Part shown: piece by piece, positions 8,301 through 14,943 of the stretch
How the letters are laid out: each line of letters opens with the position of its first letter
Position numbering within the stretch: position 1 is the first letter of the stretch
NCBI GenBank assembly: GCA_964393335.1
Contig: CAYMTN010000068.1
Span: forward strand, 1-22,767
Reading direction: 5' to 3'
DNA length: 22,767 nucleotides
From: CAYMTN01 sp964393335
GTDB taxonomy: Bacteria > Chloroflexota > Anaerolineae > Aggregatilineales > Aggregatilineaceae
Translations under genes and position numbers: made by a program
The notes under the pieces: generated by a model
Database searches by the model: none
Seen by the model: the letters and a program-made list of their open reading frames with translations, nothing else
Told to the model about the DNA's origin: nothing

Positions 8301-8493
8301 GCCACACGACTCCTGAGGAAGAACGGCTCGCAAATTGTGCGGCCAGTGTTGTCTTGCCATAACCAGGCGGCGCACAGATCAGCGTCAGTTTTTGAGTCGC
8401 CGCAGACTGAAGCTGAGCCAAAAGTCGCGGCCTCTCAATGACACCCGCTACCTGGGGAATATGTATAACGTTCTGTACGATTCCTGAAACCAT
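5341..8493 (-). CDS. Large MalT-like STAND ATPase/TPR regulator with C-terminal wHTH-BTAD
   Basis: The product is a cytoplasmic transcription factor of about 1050 residues. Order: an IPQVAGVIERPRLLAQL lead-in; Walker A APPGYGKTT (41-49) of a MalT-type NTPase; a FDD Walker-B-like segment; a winged-helix stretch; a long TPR superhelix (about 400-780); an OmpR-like winged helix (about 810-900, with SRERISLVFWPD and VRSNFHTTLYRARQAVG); and a BTAD domain (about 905-1050, PREALAAFRRALDADPYCE). Such proteins bind an inducer on the TPR/ATPase part and activate transcription. The start chosen is ATG 8493 because it gives the normal N-terminus of the family, although no strong ribosome site is visible; ATG 8595 and TTG 8766 are in-frame alternatives with a basic, non-family extension. 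It is divergent from the FdrA operon and so is the best candidate for its regulator. Confidence 0.85.
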   Translation of the reverse strand: MVSGIVQNVIHIPQVAGVIERPRLLAQLQSAATQKLTLICAPPGYGKTTLAAQFASRSSSGVVWHTIEERERDVPNLFHGLVSGIASYVPGIDSLADSTQYTPDELAAIITDYLRVNTSRDFVCIFDDTHALAGSLPAETFLQMLVELLPPNWHLVLIGRILPNLPLTEMIARREVVAFGQAQLRFTPDEIHRLAAETHGASLTSTEIERLASRLEGWPAGIVLALHPLPSDLEQTMLHGGRGPEALFNALASSMLDFQPPGLRDFLLASSTLFKMTPELCTSVLEVPNSAYWINEAQRRNLFLSRIAGGLVYHGLFRDFLQMQLKRDHPERFVSLHVKAARWFENNDRLDDSFDHYIAAGLIERAAAIAEQVADTFFAQGYAETLIKWRTQMGPSRVFAPRLSYNCGRVFSDRYEYEEAERALDEAERGFYQAQNEQGVGDVQLQWAFIKLQSGQFKRAISDVAHFVSPDHGSGSWQGRALRIVGLAQLRLGEARTAIANLEQALKIYRASGDAHAVANLLQDLGVAYLGQGRMYDASACLQELVALRRSLGSPSAVAAALNNLGYFYHLSGNYEQSISTFREGLRIISAVPSKRAESALLWSLGDVRRDQGAFDEAIRLYNHALGLVGNGEPVIRCGVLISSSTLRRWQGDMNEAVALAERALSLSNTYEIALHRALAQAALWAARSHLGDASVALDKLDSVIEDLAEQDARSKLVWVHALRANAALLLGENQRADWAIESALKVAQEGRSVQPLVAEIAHSSLLEPYVTNSSAKYSLLSRELTTLCGQPEARRTEAHPIWTNWMETYSVRVTTLGRERIEHDGEVISPSDWRSSTAREMFLYLLFNGPESRERISLVFWPDSPIKQVRSNFHTTLYRARQAVGENVINHADGLYFINPDLSLWCDALELGELIQQVRLMPPRDARTENLWHKAANLYHGDFLPSWDHEWVLFRRQNLFDDYIEALIGLGVCARARHNPREALAAFRRALDADPYCENAHRGIMLCYDDLGEKQQALAQFNNLRALLREELGVEPSNETLDLAERLLE

Positions 8494-8739
8494 GTGACGA
8501 CTTCTGACCCATACTTTACCCGTCACTGTTAGTTTACGCCGTTTGCGGCGAAAGGACCACCTGCGCTTCCCGGCCAAATCTGGTCGAGCATCCATCTCGT
8601 TTTCGCGCCCTTTCGTTTCGTCGAATCGAGTTATGCTCCACGTTTCACGGGTGCGACTCACCAATCGCGGCTGCAAGCTGCGCGGCACGAAAATCCGATT
8701 TGCACTAAAATAACGATTCCAACTTTGCCAGGTAGTATT

Positions 8740-8770
8740 TTGACGTTGGGGAAAAATGTCCTTCAATAAT
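8740..8770 (+). promoter_or_regulatory. Possible promoter of the FdrA operon
   Basis: TTGACG (8740-8745) and AATAAT (8765-8770) are spaced by 19 bases, slightly long, in the 305-base divergent region between the BTAD regulator and fdrA. A BTAD-type activator could compensate for poor spacing. No clear operator palindrome was seen in 8494-8798, and no minus-strand promoter was convincing. Confidence 0.35.
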
Positions 8771-8798
8771 GCGTTTCTCTTGGATACAGGAGTCGCGT

Positions 8799-10364
8799 GT
8801 GAGTATCCGATACGTAATCAAGGCCAGTCACTATTTCGATTCCGTTTCTTTGATGACCATTGCCCGTGACATCCGCGCGTTACCGGGTATCGAAGACGCT
8901 GCCCTGGTGATGGGCACCGAGGCCAATAAGGGGCTGCTGCAACAGGTCAGCCCCTTATCTGTCGAGGCGCGATCCGCAAGCCCGACCGATCTTATCTTGA
9001 TGGTCAAGGGTGATGAAGCGGCCCTGGATGGCGCGCTGGCGACGGCGGAAAAACTACTTACGAAACGCCCTGCCGCCGCCGAAGGTGCCGCACACCGCCC
9101 GCGCACGCTGCGCAGCGCGCTGCGGGCACACCCAGACGCGAATCTCGCGGTGATTTCCGTGGCAGGCGCTTATGCTACGGCTGAAGCGTGGGCCGCTTTG
9201 CAGCAGAACCTGCATGTCTTGCTGTTCAGCGATAACGTGGCGCTTGAGGATGAGGTGGCGCTCAAACGCTATGCTGCCGAACGCGGGCTGCTGCTGATGG
9301 GCCCAGGCGCGGGCACAGCGATCATCAACGGCGCGGCGCTGGGTTTTGCGAATGTGGTCCCGCCGGGACCGGTGGGCATCATCTCCGCAGCCGGAACGGG
9401 CTTGCAGGAAGTCAGCACGCTGTTAGCCCGTGAGGGGATTGGCATCACGCAGGGGATTGGGGTTGGCGGGCGCGATCTCTCGGATGCGGTGGGCGGCCTC
9501 ATGATGCTGCACGCTGCTCACGCCCTGCAGCATGATCCTGCAACGGAGGTGATTGTCGCTATCTCCAAGCTGCCATCACCTGCCATCAGCAAGAGGGTAC
9601 TCGAACATCTCGCGGCCAGCGAAAAACCGGCGGTGGTGATCTTCATGGGCGCGGACGATCTGCCCGCCGTACCTTCTTCGCTGATGCACCTGACCCGCAC
9701 GCTGCAAGAAGCCGCCTTGACTGCGGCGGCATTGGTACGCGGTGATGACGTGCAAACGGTCCAGGCGCAGCTTGCGGAGCGGCGACACGCGCTGCGTGCC
9801 CAGGCTGCCGAACTGGCCGTTCAACTCCGTCCCGGACAAAGTCGCCTGCGCGGGTTGTTTAGCGGGGGCACGCTCTGCGAAGAAGCGATGCGTTTGTGGA
9901 GCGCCGTGATCGGTGACGTGTGGTCCAACGGGCCGCTGAAGCCGCACCTCAAACTCCCCGATTCGAACCACAGCCAGGGACATTGCGCGCTCGATCTGGG
10001 CGAGGAAGAATTCACCGTTGGCCGCCCGCACCCCATGATCGACAACGATCTGCGTATTCGCCGTTTATTACAAGAAGCCGCCGATCCCCAGGTTGCCGTG
10101 ATTCAAATGGACCTGGTACTAGGCTACGGCGCGCACCCCGACCCGGCCAGCGAGTTGGCTCCCGCGATCCGCGAAGCACGCGAAGTCGCGGGCCGGGCAG
10201 GTCGCACCCTGATCGTTGTCGGTGCGTTGACCGGCACCGATCATGATCCGCAGAATCTCACGCGGCAAGCGCGGGCGTTCGAGGCCGCCGGGATGGTGCT
10301 GTTGCCCAGCAATGCGGACGCCTCGCAACTCGCGGCGTTTGTCGTACAGTCCGCTCAGAAATGA
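8799..10364 (+). CDS. fdrA: FdrA (AllF-type), succinyl-CoA-synthetase-like subunit of an oxamate-carbamoyltransferase-like complex
   Basis: GTG 8799 with AGGAG at 8788-8792 gives 521 residues; an in-frame ATG at 8769 has no such site. The N-terminus (YVIKASHYFDSVSLMTIAR, then a VMGTEANK motif) and the core segments LLFSDNVALEDEVALK, LLLMGPGAGTAIING (165-178), ISAAGTGLQE (195-204), GIGVGGRDLS (219-228) and FTVGRPHPMID are those of FdrA. The fold is that of the succinyl-CoA synthetase alpha chain. The phospho-histidine loop (GHAGA) of true synthetases is absent, and from memory E. coli FdrA lacks it too. In E. coli FdrA, with DUF1116 and DUF2877 proteins, forms oxamate carbamoyltransferase. Here it is the first gene of a ten-gene operon holding both partners. 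The actual substrate is unknown because of the different neighbours. Confidence 0.9.
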   Translation: MSIRYVIKASHYFDSVSLMTIARDIRALPGIEDAALVMGTEANKGLLQQVSPLSVEARSASPTDLILMVKGDEAALDGALATAEKLLTKRPAAAEGAAHRPRTLRSALRAHPDANLAVISVAGAYATAEAWAALQQNLHVLLFSDNVALEDEVALKRYAAERGLLLMGPGAGTAIINGAALGFANVVPPGPVGIISAAGTGLQEVSTLLAREGIGITQGIGVGGRDLSDAVGGLMMLHAAHALQHDPATEVIVAISKLPSPAISKRVLEHLAASEKPAVVIFMGADDLPAVPSSLMHLTRTLQEAALTAAALVRGDDVQTVQAQLAERRHALRAQAAELAVQLRPGQSRLRGLFSGGTLCEEAMRLWSAVIGDVWSNGPLKPHLKLPDSNHSQGHCALDLGEEEFTVGRPHPMIDNDLRIRRLLQEAADPQVAVIQMDLVLGYGAHPDPASELAPAIREAREVAGRAGRTLIVVGALTGTDHDPQNLTRQARAFEAAGMVLLPSNADASQLAAFVVQSAQK

Positions 10365-10440
10365 TTAAAGTTGGCACGACGATGCACAGCTAACACCGGT
10401 ATGGTTGCACTGATCATTAGTTGAGGCAAAGGAATTACTT

Positions 10441-11139
10441 ATGCGAATTGATATGGAACTTGAATCTTATTTACGACCGCCGGAAACACCGATGCCACCC
10501 TACCCGGCCAAGGTGATTACGCTGGCAACGGGCAGCAAGATGGTCGTCCGGCAGGTATTCCGCGAGGACGTACCGAATCTGCTGCCCGCGATCCGCCCCA
10601 CGCTTGATATCTCCCGCGATTATTACGATGTCGTTGGCTCGCGGCTCTTTGCAGAACTGCTGGCCTGGTACCGCTTTCGTTACCGGGATGTGTTCTGCAT
10701 CGTCGGCCAAATTGACGGGTTGTTGGTGGGGCTGGTGAACAGCCGCATGTATTCGCCGGAACGAGGCATCAGCCTGCACACGCTGGCGATAGAGCGCGGT
10801 CTGCGTATCGGCGCGCACCTGTTCGCCGCCAAGATGGAGCACCATATCGAATATCTCAATCAGGACGAAGTGTTGATCACTGCCGAAAGCCCGATTGGGT
10901 TCCGGCGATGGATGATCGAATATGGCCTGGAACTACGCGAAGGCCAGCACGAACTCGGCGGCGCAGCGCCTTACGCCTTGACGCGCGACATGTATTTCAA
11001 GGCCAAACACCGGTTGGTGGCCGGGGAACGCCCGGTCCCTCAAGCGCTGATGGACGTAGCCGAGCGCGAGATTATTGTTGCCAGCGAAGACGATATCACC
11101 GAAAAAATCCTGGGCGCAAAGAGGAGGAAAGCCTTATGA
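10441..11139 (+). CDS. GNAT-like N-acetyltransferase-fold protein
   Basis: The protein is 232 residues. ATG 10441 has AAAGGA at 10428-10433. After about 30 N-terminal residues, MVVRQVFREDVPNLLPAI resembles the opening strand and helix of GNAT proteins. FCIVGQIDGLLVGLVNSRM fits strand 4, and SLHTLAIERGLRIGAHLFAAKMEHHIEYLNQDEVLI fits the CoA-pyrophosphate loop and following helix, although the usual (Q/R)xxGx(G/A) motif is degenerate. FRRWMIEYGLELREG resembles the late strand pair. A C-terminal stretch of about 60 residues is extra. The substrate is unknown. Its stop overlaps the thiolase-like start by 4 bases (ATGA), which implies translational coupling and a role in the same pathway. The family call is moderate. 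Confidence 0.6.
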   Translation: MRIDMELESYLRPPETPMPPYPAKVITLATGSKMVVRQVFREDVPNLLPAIRPTLDISRDYYDVVGSRLFAELLAWYRFRYRDVFCIVGQIDGLLVGLVNSRMYSPERGISLHTLAIERGLRIGAHLFAAKMEHHIEYLNQDEVLITAESPIGFRRWMIEYGLELREGQHELGGAAPYALTRDMYFKAKHRLVAGERPVPQALMDVAEREIIVASEDDITEKILGAKRRKAL

Positions 11140-12323
11140 GACCCGTCGTAATTGCCGGTGCGGGTATGATCCGCTTCGAACGCCGGGATGAAGATACGCT
11201 GGTCGATATGCTGGCGATGGCTGGGCTGCGGGCGATGGACGATGCTCGTTTGGGCAATCACCCGGTCGACGCGGTATACGTGGGCAATATGGCGTCGGGG
11301 CTGTTCAATCGTCAGGTGTCGGTTGCCAGTGCCCTGGTGGACAAACTCAGCCTGTATCCCACCGCCGCCGAGCGCATCGAAAATGGCCCGGCCTCAGGCG
11401 GATCAGCGATCAAACACGGGTATCAGGCGATTGCGTCCGGCATGGCGGATGTCGTGCTGGTCGTGGGCGGGGAAAAGATGCGCGAGGTGATCGGGCCGCG
11501 TGCGACTGATGTTGTCGCGTGCATGTCACAACCCGAATCCGAGTATATCTATGGCGTGTCGCTGCCGGCCATGGCCGGGATGTTCGCTCGCCTGTACATG
11601 AAAAAATACGGCGTGACGGCTGAAGACCTAGCCCGCGTTGCGATCAAGAATCATGATCACGGCCTGCTCAATCCCTATGCCCACATTCAAATGCGCATCA
11701 CACTGGAAGGCATCCTGACGCACCCGGATTCTGTGGTCGGCAATCCAATCGTTGCCGACCCGCTGCGGCTGTACGACTGCTGCCCGGTGAGCGACGGGGC
11801 CGCTGCGGTGCTGCTCACCACACCGGAGATCGCCAAAACATTGAACGACAAACCGCCGATTATCATCGCCGGAATCGGGCAGGCGACGGATACCCACGCC
11901 CTCCACGAACGGGAAGACCCCACCGAACTGAAGGCGGTCACGATTTCCGCCGAAAAAGCATTCAGCATGGCGGGCTGCACGCCCGCCGATGTCGATGTAG
12001 CTGAGCTGCACGACGCGTTCACCATTCTCGAAATCGCCGAAAGCGAACACGTAGGATTCTTTGCCAAAGGCGAAGGCGCGAAAGCATTAACTGCCGGTCA
12101 AACGCGCATTGGCGGCAAACTGCCGATCAATCCCTCTGGCGGGCTGAAGGCGCGCGGGCACCCGGTCGGTGCGACGGGCGTGGCGCAGGCTGTTGAACTG
12201 GTCTGGCAGTTACGCGGCGAAGCCGGTGAACGCCAGGTAAAAGACGCGCAGACGGGTTTTGCACTGAATTTCGGCGGGTTTGGAAACAATGTGGTCGCGC
12301 TGGTGCTGAGGAGGGAATCATGA
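11136..12323 (+). CDS. Thiolase-fold protein (SCP-x/DUF35-associated type) lacking the nucleophilic cysteine
   Basis: ATG 11136 (AGGAGG at 11122-11127) gives 395 residues, normal for the family. C-terminal thiolase motifs are intact: ELHDAFTI with His292, and NPSGGLKARGHPVGATG with His342. At the place of the N-terminal CASG nucleophile motif the sequence is NGPASGGSAI, so Pro85 stands where Cys is required (codon CCG 11388-11390). A classical thiolase reaction is therefore unlikely. Thiolase-fold proteins paired with DUF35 partners include archaeal acetoacetyl-CoA thiolase/HMG-CoA synthase assemblies and the steroid side-chain aldolase Ltp2-ChsH2, which also uses a rebuilt active site. A retro-aldol or other C-C cleavage of a CoA thioester is a reasonable guess. 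The gene overlaps both neighbours by 4 bases. Confidence 0.85.
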   Translation: MRPVVIAGAGMIRFERRDEDTLVDMLAMAGLRAMDDARLGNHPVDAVYVGNMASGLFNRQVSVASALVDKLSLYPTAAERIENGPASGGSAIKHGYQAIASGMADVVLVVGGEKMREVIGPRATDVVACMSQPESEYIYGVSLPAMAGMFARLYMKKYGVTAEDLARVAIKNHDHGLLNPYAHIQMRITLEGILTHPDSVVGNPIVADPLRLYDCCPVSDGAAAVLLTTPEIAKTLNDKPPIIIAGIGQATDTHALHEREDPTELKAVTISAEKAFSMAGCTPADVDVAELHDAFTILEIAESEHVGFFAKGEGAKALTAGQTRIGGKLPINPSGGLKARGHPVGATGVAQAVELVWQLRGEAGERQVKDAQTGFALNFGGFGNNVVALVLRRES

Positions 12324-12661
12324 TCACAGCCTACAAATGCCGGGAATGTGCGCATGTGATGTACCCGTATCACTACCGCTGCACCCACTGTGGCGGGCGA
12401 GCATTTGACGAAATTGCGCCGTCTGATGAAGCAAAGCTGCTCACGTTTACGATCATCGAGCAGTTGCCCTGGGGGTTTGACGAACGCGGGCGCGTGTTGG
12501 GCGTCATCGAATTCACAAACAAGGTGCGTGCTATGGCACAGATCGCGATTGATGCGGATACCGAAACGATCACGATCGGGGCAAAACTCTCCGTGCATTG
12601 GGAGCCGGTACGTGACTATTATGGAGTCAAGGTATATGGCCTCGTCTGCCGACCAGCTTAG
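12320..12661 (+). CDS. DUF35 Zn-ribbon/OB-fold partner of the thiolase-like protein
   Basis: The protein is 113 residues. An N-terminal rubredoxin-like zinc ribbon has C7xxC10 and C21xxC24, followed by an OB-fold stretch (about 35-105: LLTFTIIEQLP, GVIEFTNKVRAMAQI, GAKLSVHWEPV). DUF35 proteins bind next to thiolase-fold enzymes and bridge or gate their CoA substrate, as in archaeal thiolase/HMGCS complexes and Ltp2-ChsH2. Its ATG overlaps the thiolase-like stop (ATGA), with a GAGG-type site (12310-12314) inside that gene, the expected arrangement for two subunits made in fixed ratio. All four zinc cysteines are present, so the metal site should be intact even though the partner's nucleophile is missing. 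Confidence 0.88.
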   Translation: MITAYKCRECAHVMYPYHYRCTHCGGRAFDEIAPSDEAKLLTFTIIEQLPWGFDERGRVLGVIEFTNKVRAMAQIAIDADTETITIGAKLSVHWEPVRDYYGVKVYGLVCRPA

Positions 12662-14042
12662 CGCGTTTTTTGATAGTCCGCTGTCTGTGGTCAACATCGG
12701 CTTAGAATCGTTCGCGGAAAGTCTGCGCGATCAACAGATCACGGTGATCGATGTGGATTGGAGTCCGCCGCCGGAAGGCGTAACTCGATTGACACATACC
12801 CAGGCGGGCGTGTCGATGGATGATGCCAACACGGAAGCAATCCGCCGGATCATGGCGGGGCGTCCGGCGATTGTTGGGTTGGGGATCGCGCGTGACGTGA
12901 TCCCAGGTATGACCGACACCATGATTCTACACGCCGGGCCGCCCATCACGTGGGCACGCATGTGCGGCCCTACGCGCGGCGCGGTGATGGGGGCGCTGGT
13001 GTATGAGGGGTTGGTCGATACGCCCGAACAGGCGGCTGAGATGGCGGCGCGCGGCGAGATCGAGTTTGATCCCTGCCATCACCATCATGCCGTCGGTCCT
13101 ATGGCGGGTGTTGTCTCACCCTCCATGCCGGTCTGGATCATCGAAAACCAGGAATTCGGCAACCGCGCGTATTGCACGCTGAACGAGGGGCTGGGCAAGG
13201 TGCTGCGTTACGGTGCCTATGGCGAGGAAGTCTACACGCGCCTGCACTGGATGGCTGACGTGCTCTATCCTACGCTGGCGGACGCAGTACGGCAGTGCGG
13301 CCCGATCGATCTGCGCGGCCTGATCGCGCAGGCGCTGCACATGGGCGACGAATGCCACAACCGCAACCGGGCCGGAACCTCGCTGTTGCTGCGCGCGCTC
13401 GCACCTGCGCTGGCACGTACCTGTGCCGATCGGGAACGCCTGGCGCAGGTGTTCGAGTTCATCGATGGGAACGACCATTTTTTCCTGAATCTCTCCATGC
13501 CCGCCGGAAAAGCAATGCTCGAACCAGCAGAAGGTATCACCGGCTCGACGATTGTGACCGTGATGGCGCGTAACGGCACGGATTTTGGCATCCGCCTGTC
13601 CGGCGAGCCGGAACGCTGGTTTGTCGCGCCGGCGGGTATGGTGCACGGGTTGTATCTGCCGGGCTTTGATGCCGATGATGCGAATCCCGACATTGGGGAT
13701 AGCACGATCACGGAAACTGCCGGTTTTGGCGGGTTTGCGATGGCTGGCTCTCCGGCAATTGCGAGCTTCATCGGCGGGACGGCGCAGGACGCGATCAATA
13801 CCACCCGCGAGATGTACGAGATCTGTTACGCGGAACACGAGCATTTCACCATTCCCGCATTGGAATTTCGCGGCACGCCGGTTGGAATGGATGTACGATT
13901 GATCATGGAGACCGGGATTCTGCCCAAATTGAATACCGGCATCGCGCACAAAACACCGGGAATCGGCATGGTAGGCGCAGGGGTGCTGCGTGCGCCTGCG
14001 CAGTGTTTCGCGGACGCATTTGAAGCCGTCAAGGCGTGGTAG
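12636..14042 (+). CDS. DUF1116 protein (YlbE/AllG-type), oxamate-carbamoyltransferase-like subunit
   Basis: ATG 12636 has GGAG at 12623-12626, 9 bases away; ATG 12621 is an in-frame alternative. The product is 468 residues and overlaps the DUF35 gene by 26 bases. Family landmarks: VVNIGLESFAESL at the N-terminus, MILHAGPPITWARMCGPTRGAVMGA, FDPCHHHHAVGPMAGV, NRAYCTLNEGLGKVLRYGAYGEEV, MGDECHNRN, GERW-like PERWFVAP, NPDIGDSTITETAGFGG and NTGIAHKTPGIGMVGAGVLRAP. These match the E. coli YlbE sequence closely as I remember it. YlbE is a subunit of oxamate carbamoyltransferase, which converts oxalurate and phosphate to oxamate and carbamoyl phosphate. The His-rich CHHHHAVGPM segment may form part of the active site. 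Here it lies mid-operon, away from fdrA and the DUF2877 gene. Confidence 0.9.
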   Translation: MASSADQLSAFFDSPLSVVNIGLESFAESLRDQQITVIDVDWSPPPEGVTRLTHTQAGVSMDDANTEAIRRIMAGRPAIVGLGIARDVIPGMTDTMILHAGPPITWARMCGPTRGAVMGALVYEGLVDTPEQAAEMAARGEIEFDPCHHHHAVGPMAGVVSPSMPVWIIENQEFGNRAYCTLNEGLGKVLRYGAYGEEVYTRLHWMADVLYPTLADAVRQCGPIDLRGLIAQALHMGDECHNRNRAGTSLLLRALAPALARTCADRERLAQVFEFIDGNDHFFLNLSMPAGKAMLEPAEGITGSTIVTVMARNGTDFGIRLSGEPERWFVAPAGMVHGLYLPGFDADDANPDIGDSTITETAGFGGFAMAGSPAIASFIGGTAQDAINTTREMYEICYAEHEHFTIPALEFRGTPVGMDVRLIMETGILPKLNTGIAHKTPGIGMVGAGVLRAPAQCFADAFEAVKAW

Positions 14043-14094
14043 CGTAATTGGACCTGTTTAGCTGTACAGCACGTACGAAAAGGATCGAACACTC

Positions 14095-14943
14095 ATGAAG
14101 ATTATTGACCTTTCTATCCCGCTCGGTATCGGTACGCCTCCCTGGCCAACCTACGAGCCGCTGCAAGTGAAATACTTCAAACGGTTGGCCCCTAACGGTG
14201 CAAACGGCCAGATTGTGACCCACTCGAATCACCTGGGCACGCACCTTGACGGCGAGATTCACTTCTACACACCCGGCAAAGATATCGCCAGCCTGGACTT
14301 CAACTTCCTCGCCGGTCCCGGCGTGGTCGTCGATCTTTCGGATGCGGTTGGCGATTACGACATTTACACCTCGGCGATGGTCGAGGAACGTGTCGATGTC
14401 AAAGAGGGCGACATTCTGATCATCCACACGGGTTATCACCGCTATGGCTGGGACCAGCCCAAAGCCGATGAAATACGCTACATGGTCAAACATCCCGGCC
14501 CTGATCGTGAATTTGGCGAATGGTGTGTGAGAAAGAAGATCAAGTGGCTTGCGGTGGACTGCGGCAGCGCGGATCACCCGATGAACACCATCATCCGCAC
14601 CTGGATGCCACGCCAGGCAAAGGAAGCCGAAGCGCACTTTCAGGCGAAATATGGCAAAGGGCTGGCGGATATTTTCACGGATGACAAATACCAGCTCATG
14701 CACATTGAGATGTTTCCGCATGGCATCATCCATGCCGAGTGCGTTGGAGGCGATCTCGATCTGCTTTTGAACGAACGGGTTGAGATCGGGTGTTTCCCCT
14801 GGCGTTTTGTCGACGGCGAAGCGAGCATCGCGCGCATCGTCGCTTTTGTCGATGACGACCGTTACGAAGCCCTCATCCAGAAAAAGAAGTCGTTCGAGTT
14901 GACGAAGTTTGGAGATTGCGTATGCCACCGTCCCCAAAAGTAG
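14095..14943 (+). CDS. Cyclase-family metal-dependent hydrolase (PF04199; kynurenine formamidase/isatin hydrolase type)
   Basis: The protein is 282 residues, cytoplasmic. It opens with MKIIDLSIPL, the usual first strand, and carries the metal motif HxGTHxDxxxH as H46-L-G-T-H50-L-D52-G-E-I-H56, with Glu where many members have Pro. Later segments (IHTGYHRYGW, KWLAVDCGSADHP, FPHGIIHAECVGGDLDLL, EIGCFPWRFVDGEASIARIVAF) fit the family fold. Characterised members hydrolyse amide bonds of N-formyl compounds or open lactam rings (kynurenine formamidase, isatin hydrolase), so ring opening of an oxidised N-heterocycle is a sensible guess. AAAAGGA (14077-14083) precedes ATG 14095. It follows the DUF1116 gene by 52 bases and overlaps the FAD subunit by 22, tying it to the Mo hydroxylase. 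Confidence 0.85.
   Translation: MKIIDLSIPLGIGTPPWPTYEPLQVKYFKRLAPNGANGQIVTHSNHLGTHLDGEIHFYTPGKDIASLDFNFLAGPGVVVDLSDAVGDYDIYTSAMVEERVDVKEGDILIIHTGYHRYGWDQPKADEIRYMVKHPGPDREFGEWCVRKKIKWLAVDCGSADHPMNTIIRTWMPRQAKEAEAHFQAKYGKGLADIFTDDKYQLMHIEMFPHGIIHAECVGGDLDLLLNERVEIGCFPWRFVDGEASIARIVAFVDDDRYEALIQKKKSFELTKFGDCVCHRPQK

Noticed and set aside
8494..8766. N-terminal 91-residue extension of the BTAD regulator from a TTG start
   Set aside because: The extension is basic and unlike family members, which begin shortly before the IPQVAGVIERPRLL segment; kept only as an alternative.
10908..11135. Long N-terminal extension of the thiolase-like frame
   Set aside because: It lies wholly inside the GNAT-like gene in another frame; the coupled ATG at 11136 with AGGAGG is clearly the start.
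13116..13949. Long minus-strand open frame opposite the DUF1116 gene
   Set aside because: It is a GC-rich antisense shadow: high Arg/His/Gln content, no domain, and fully covered by a well-supported gene.
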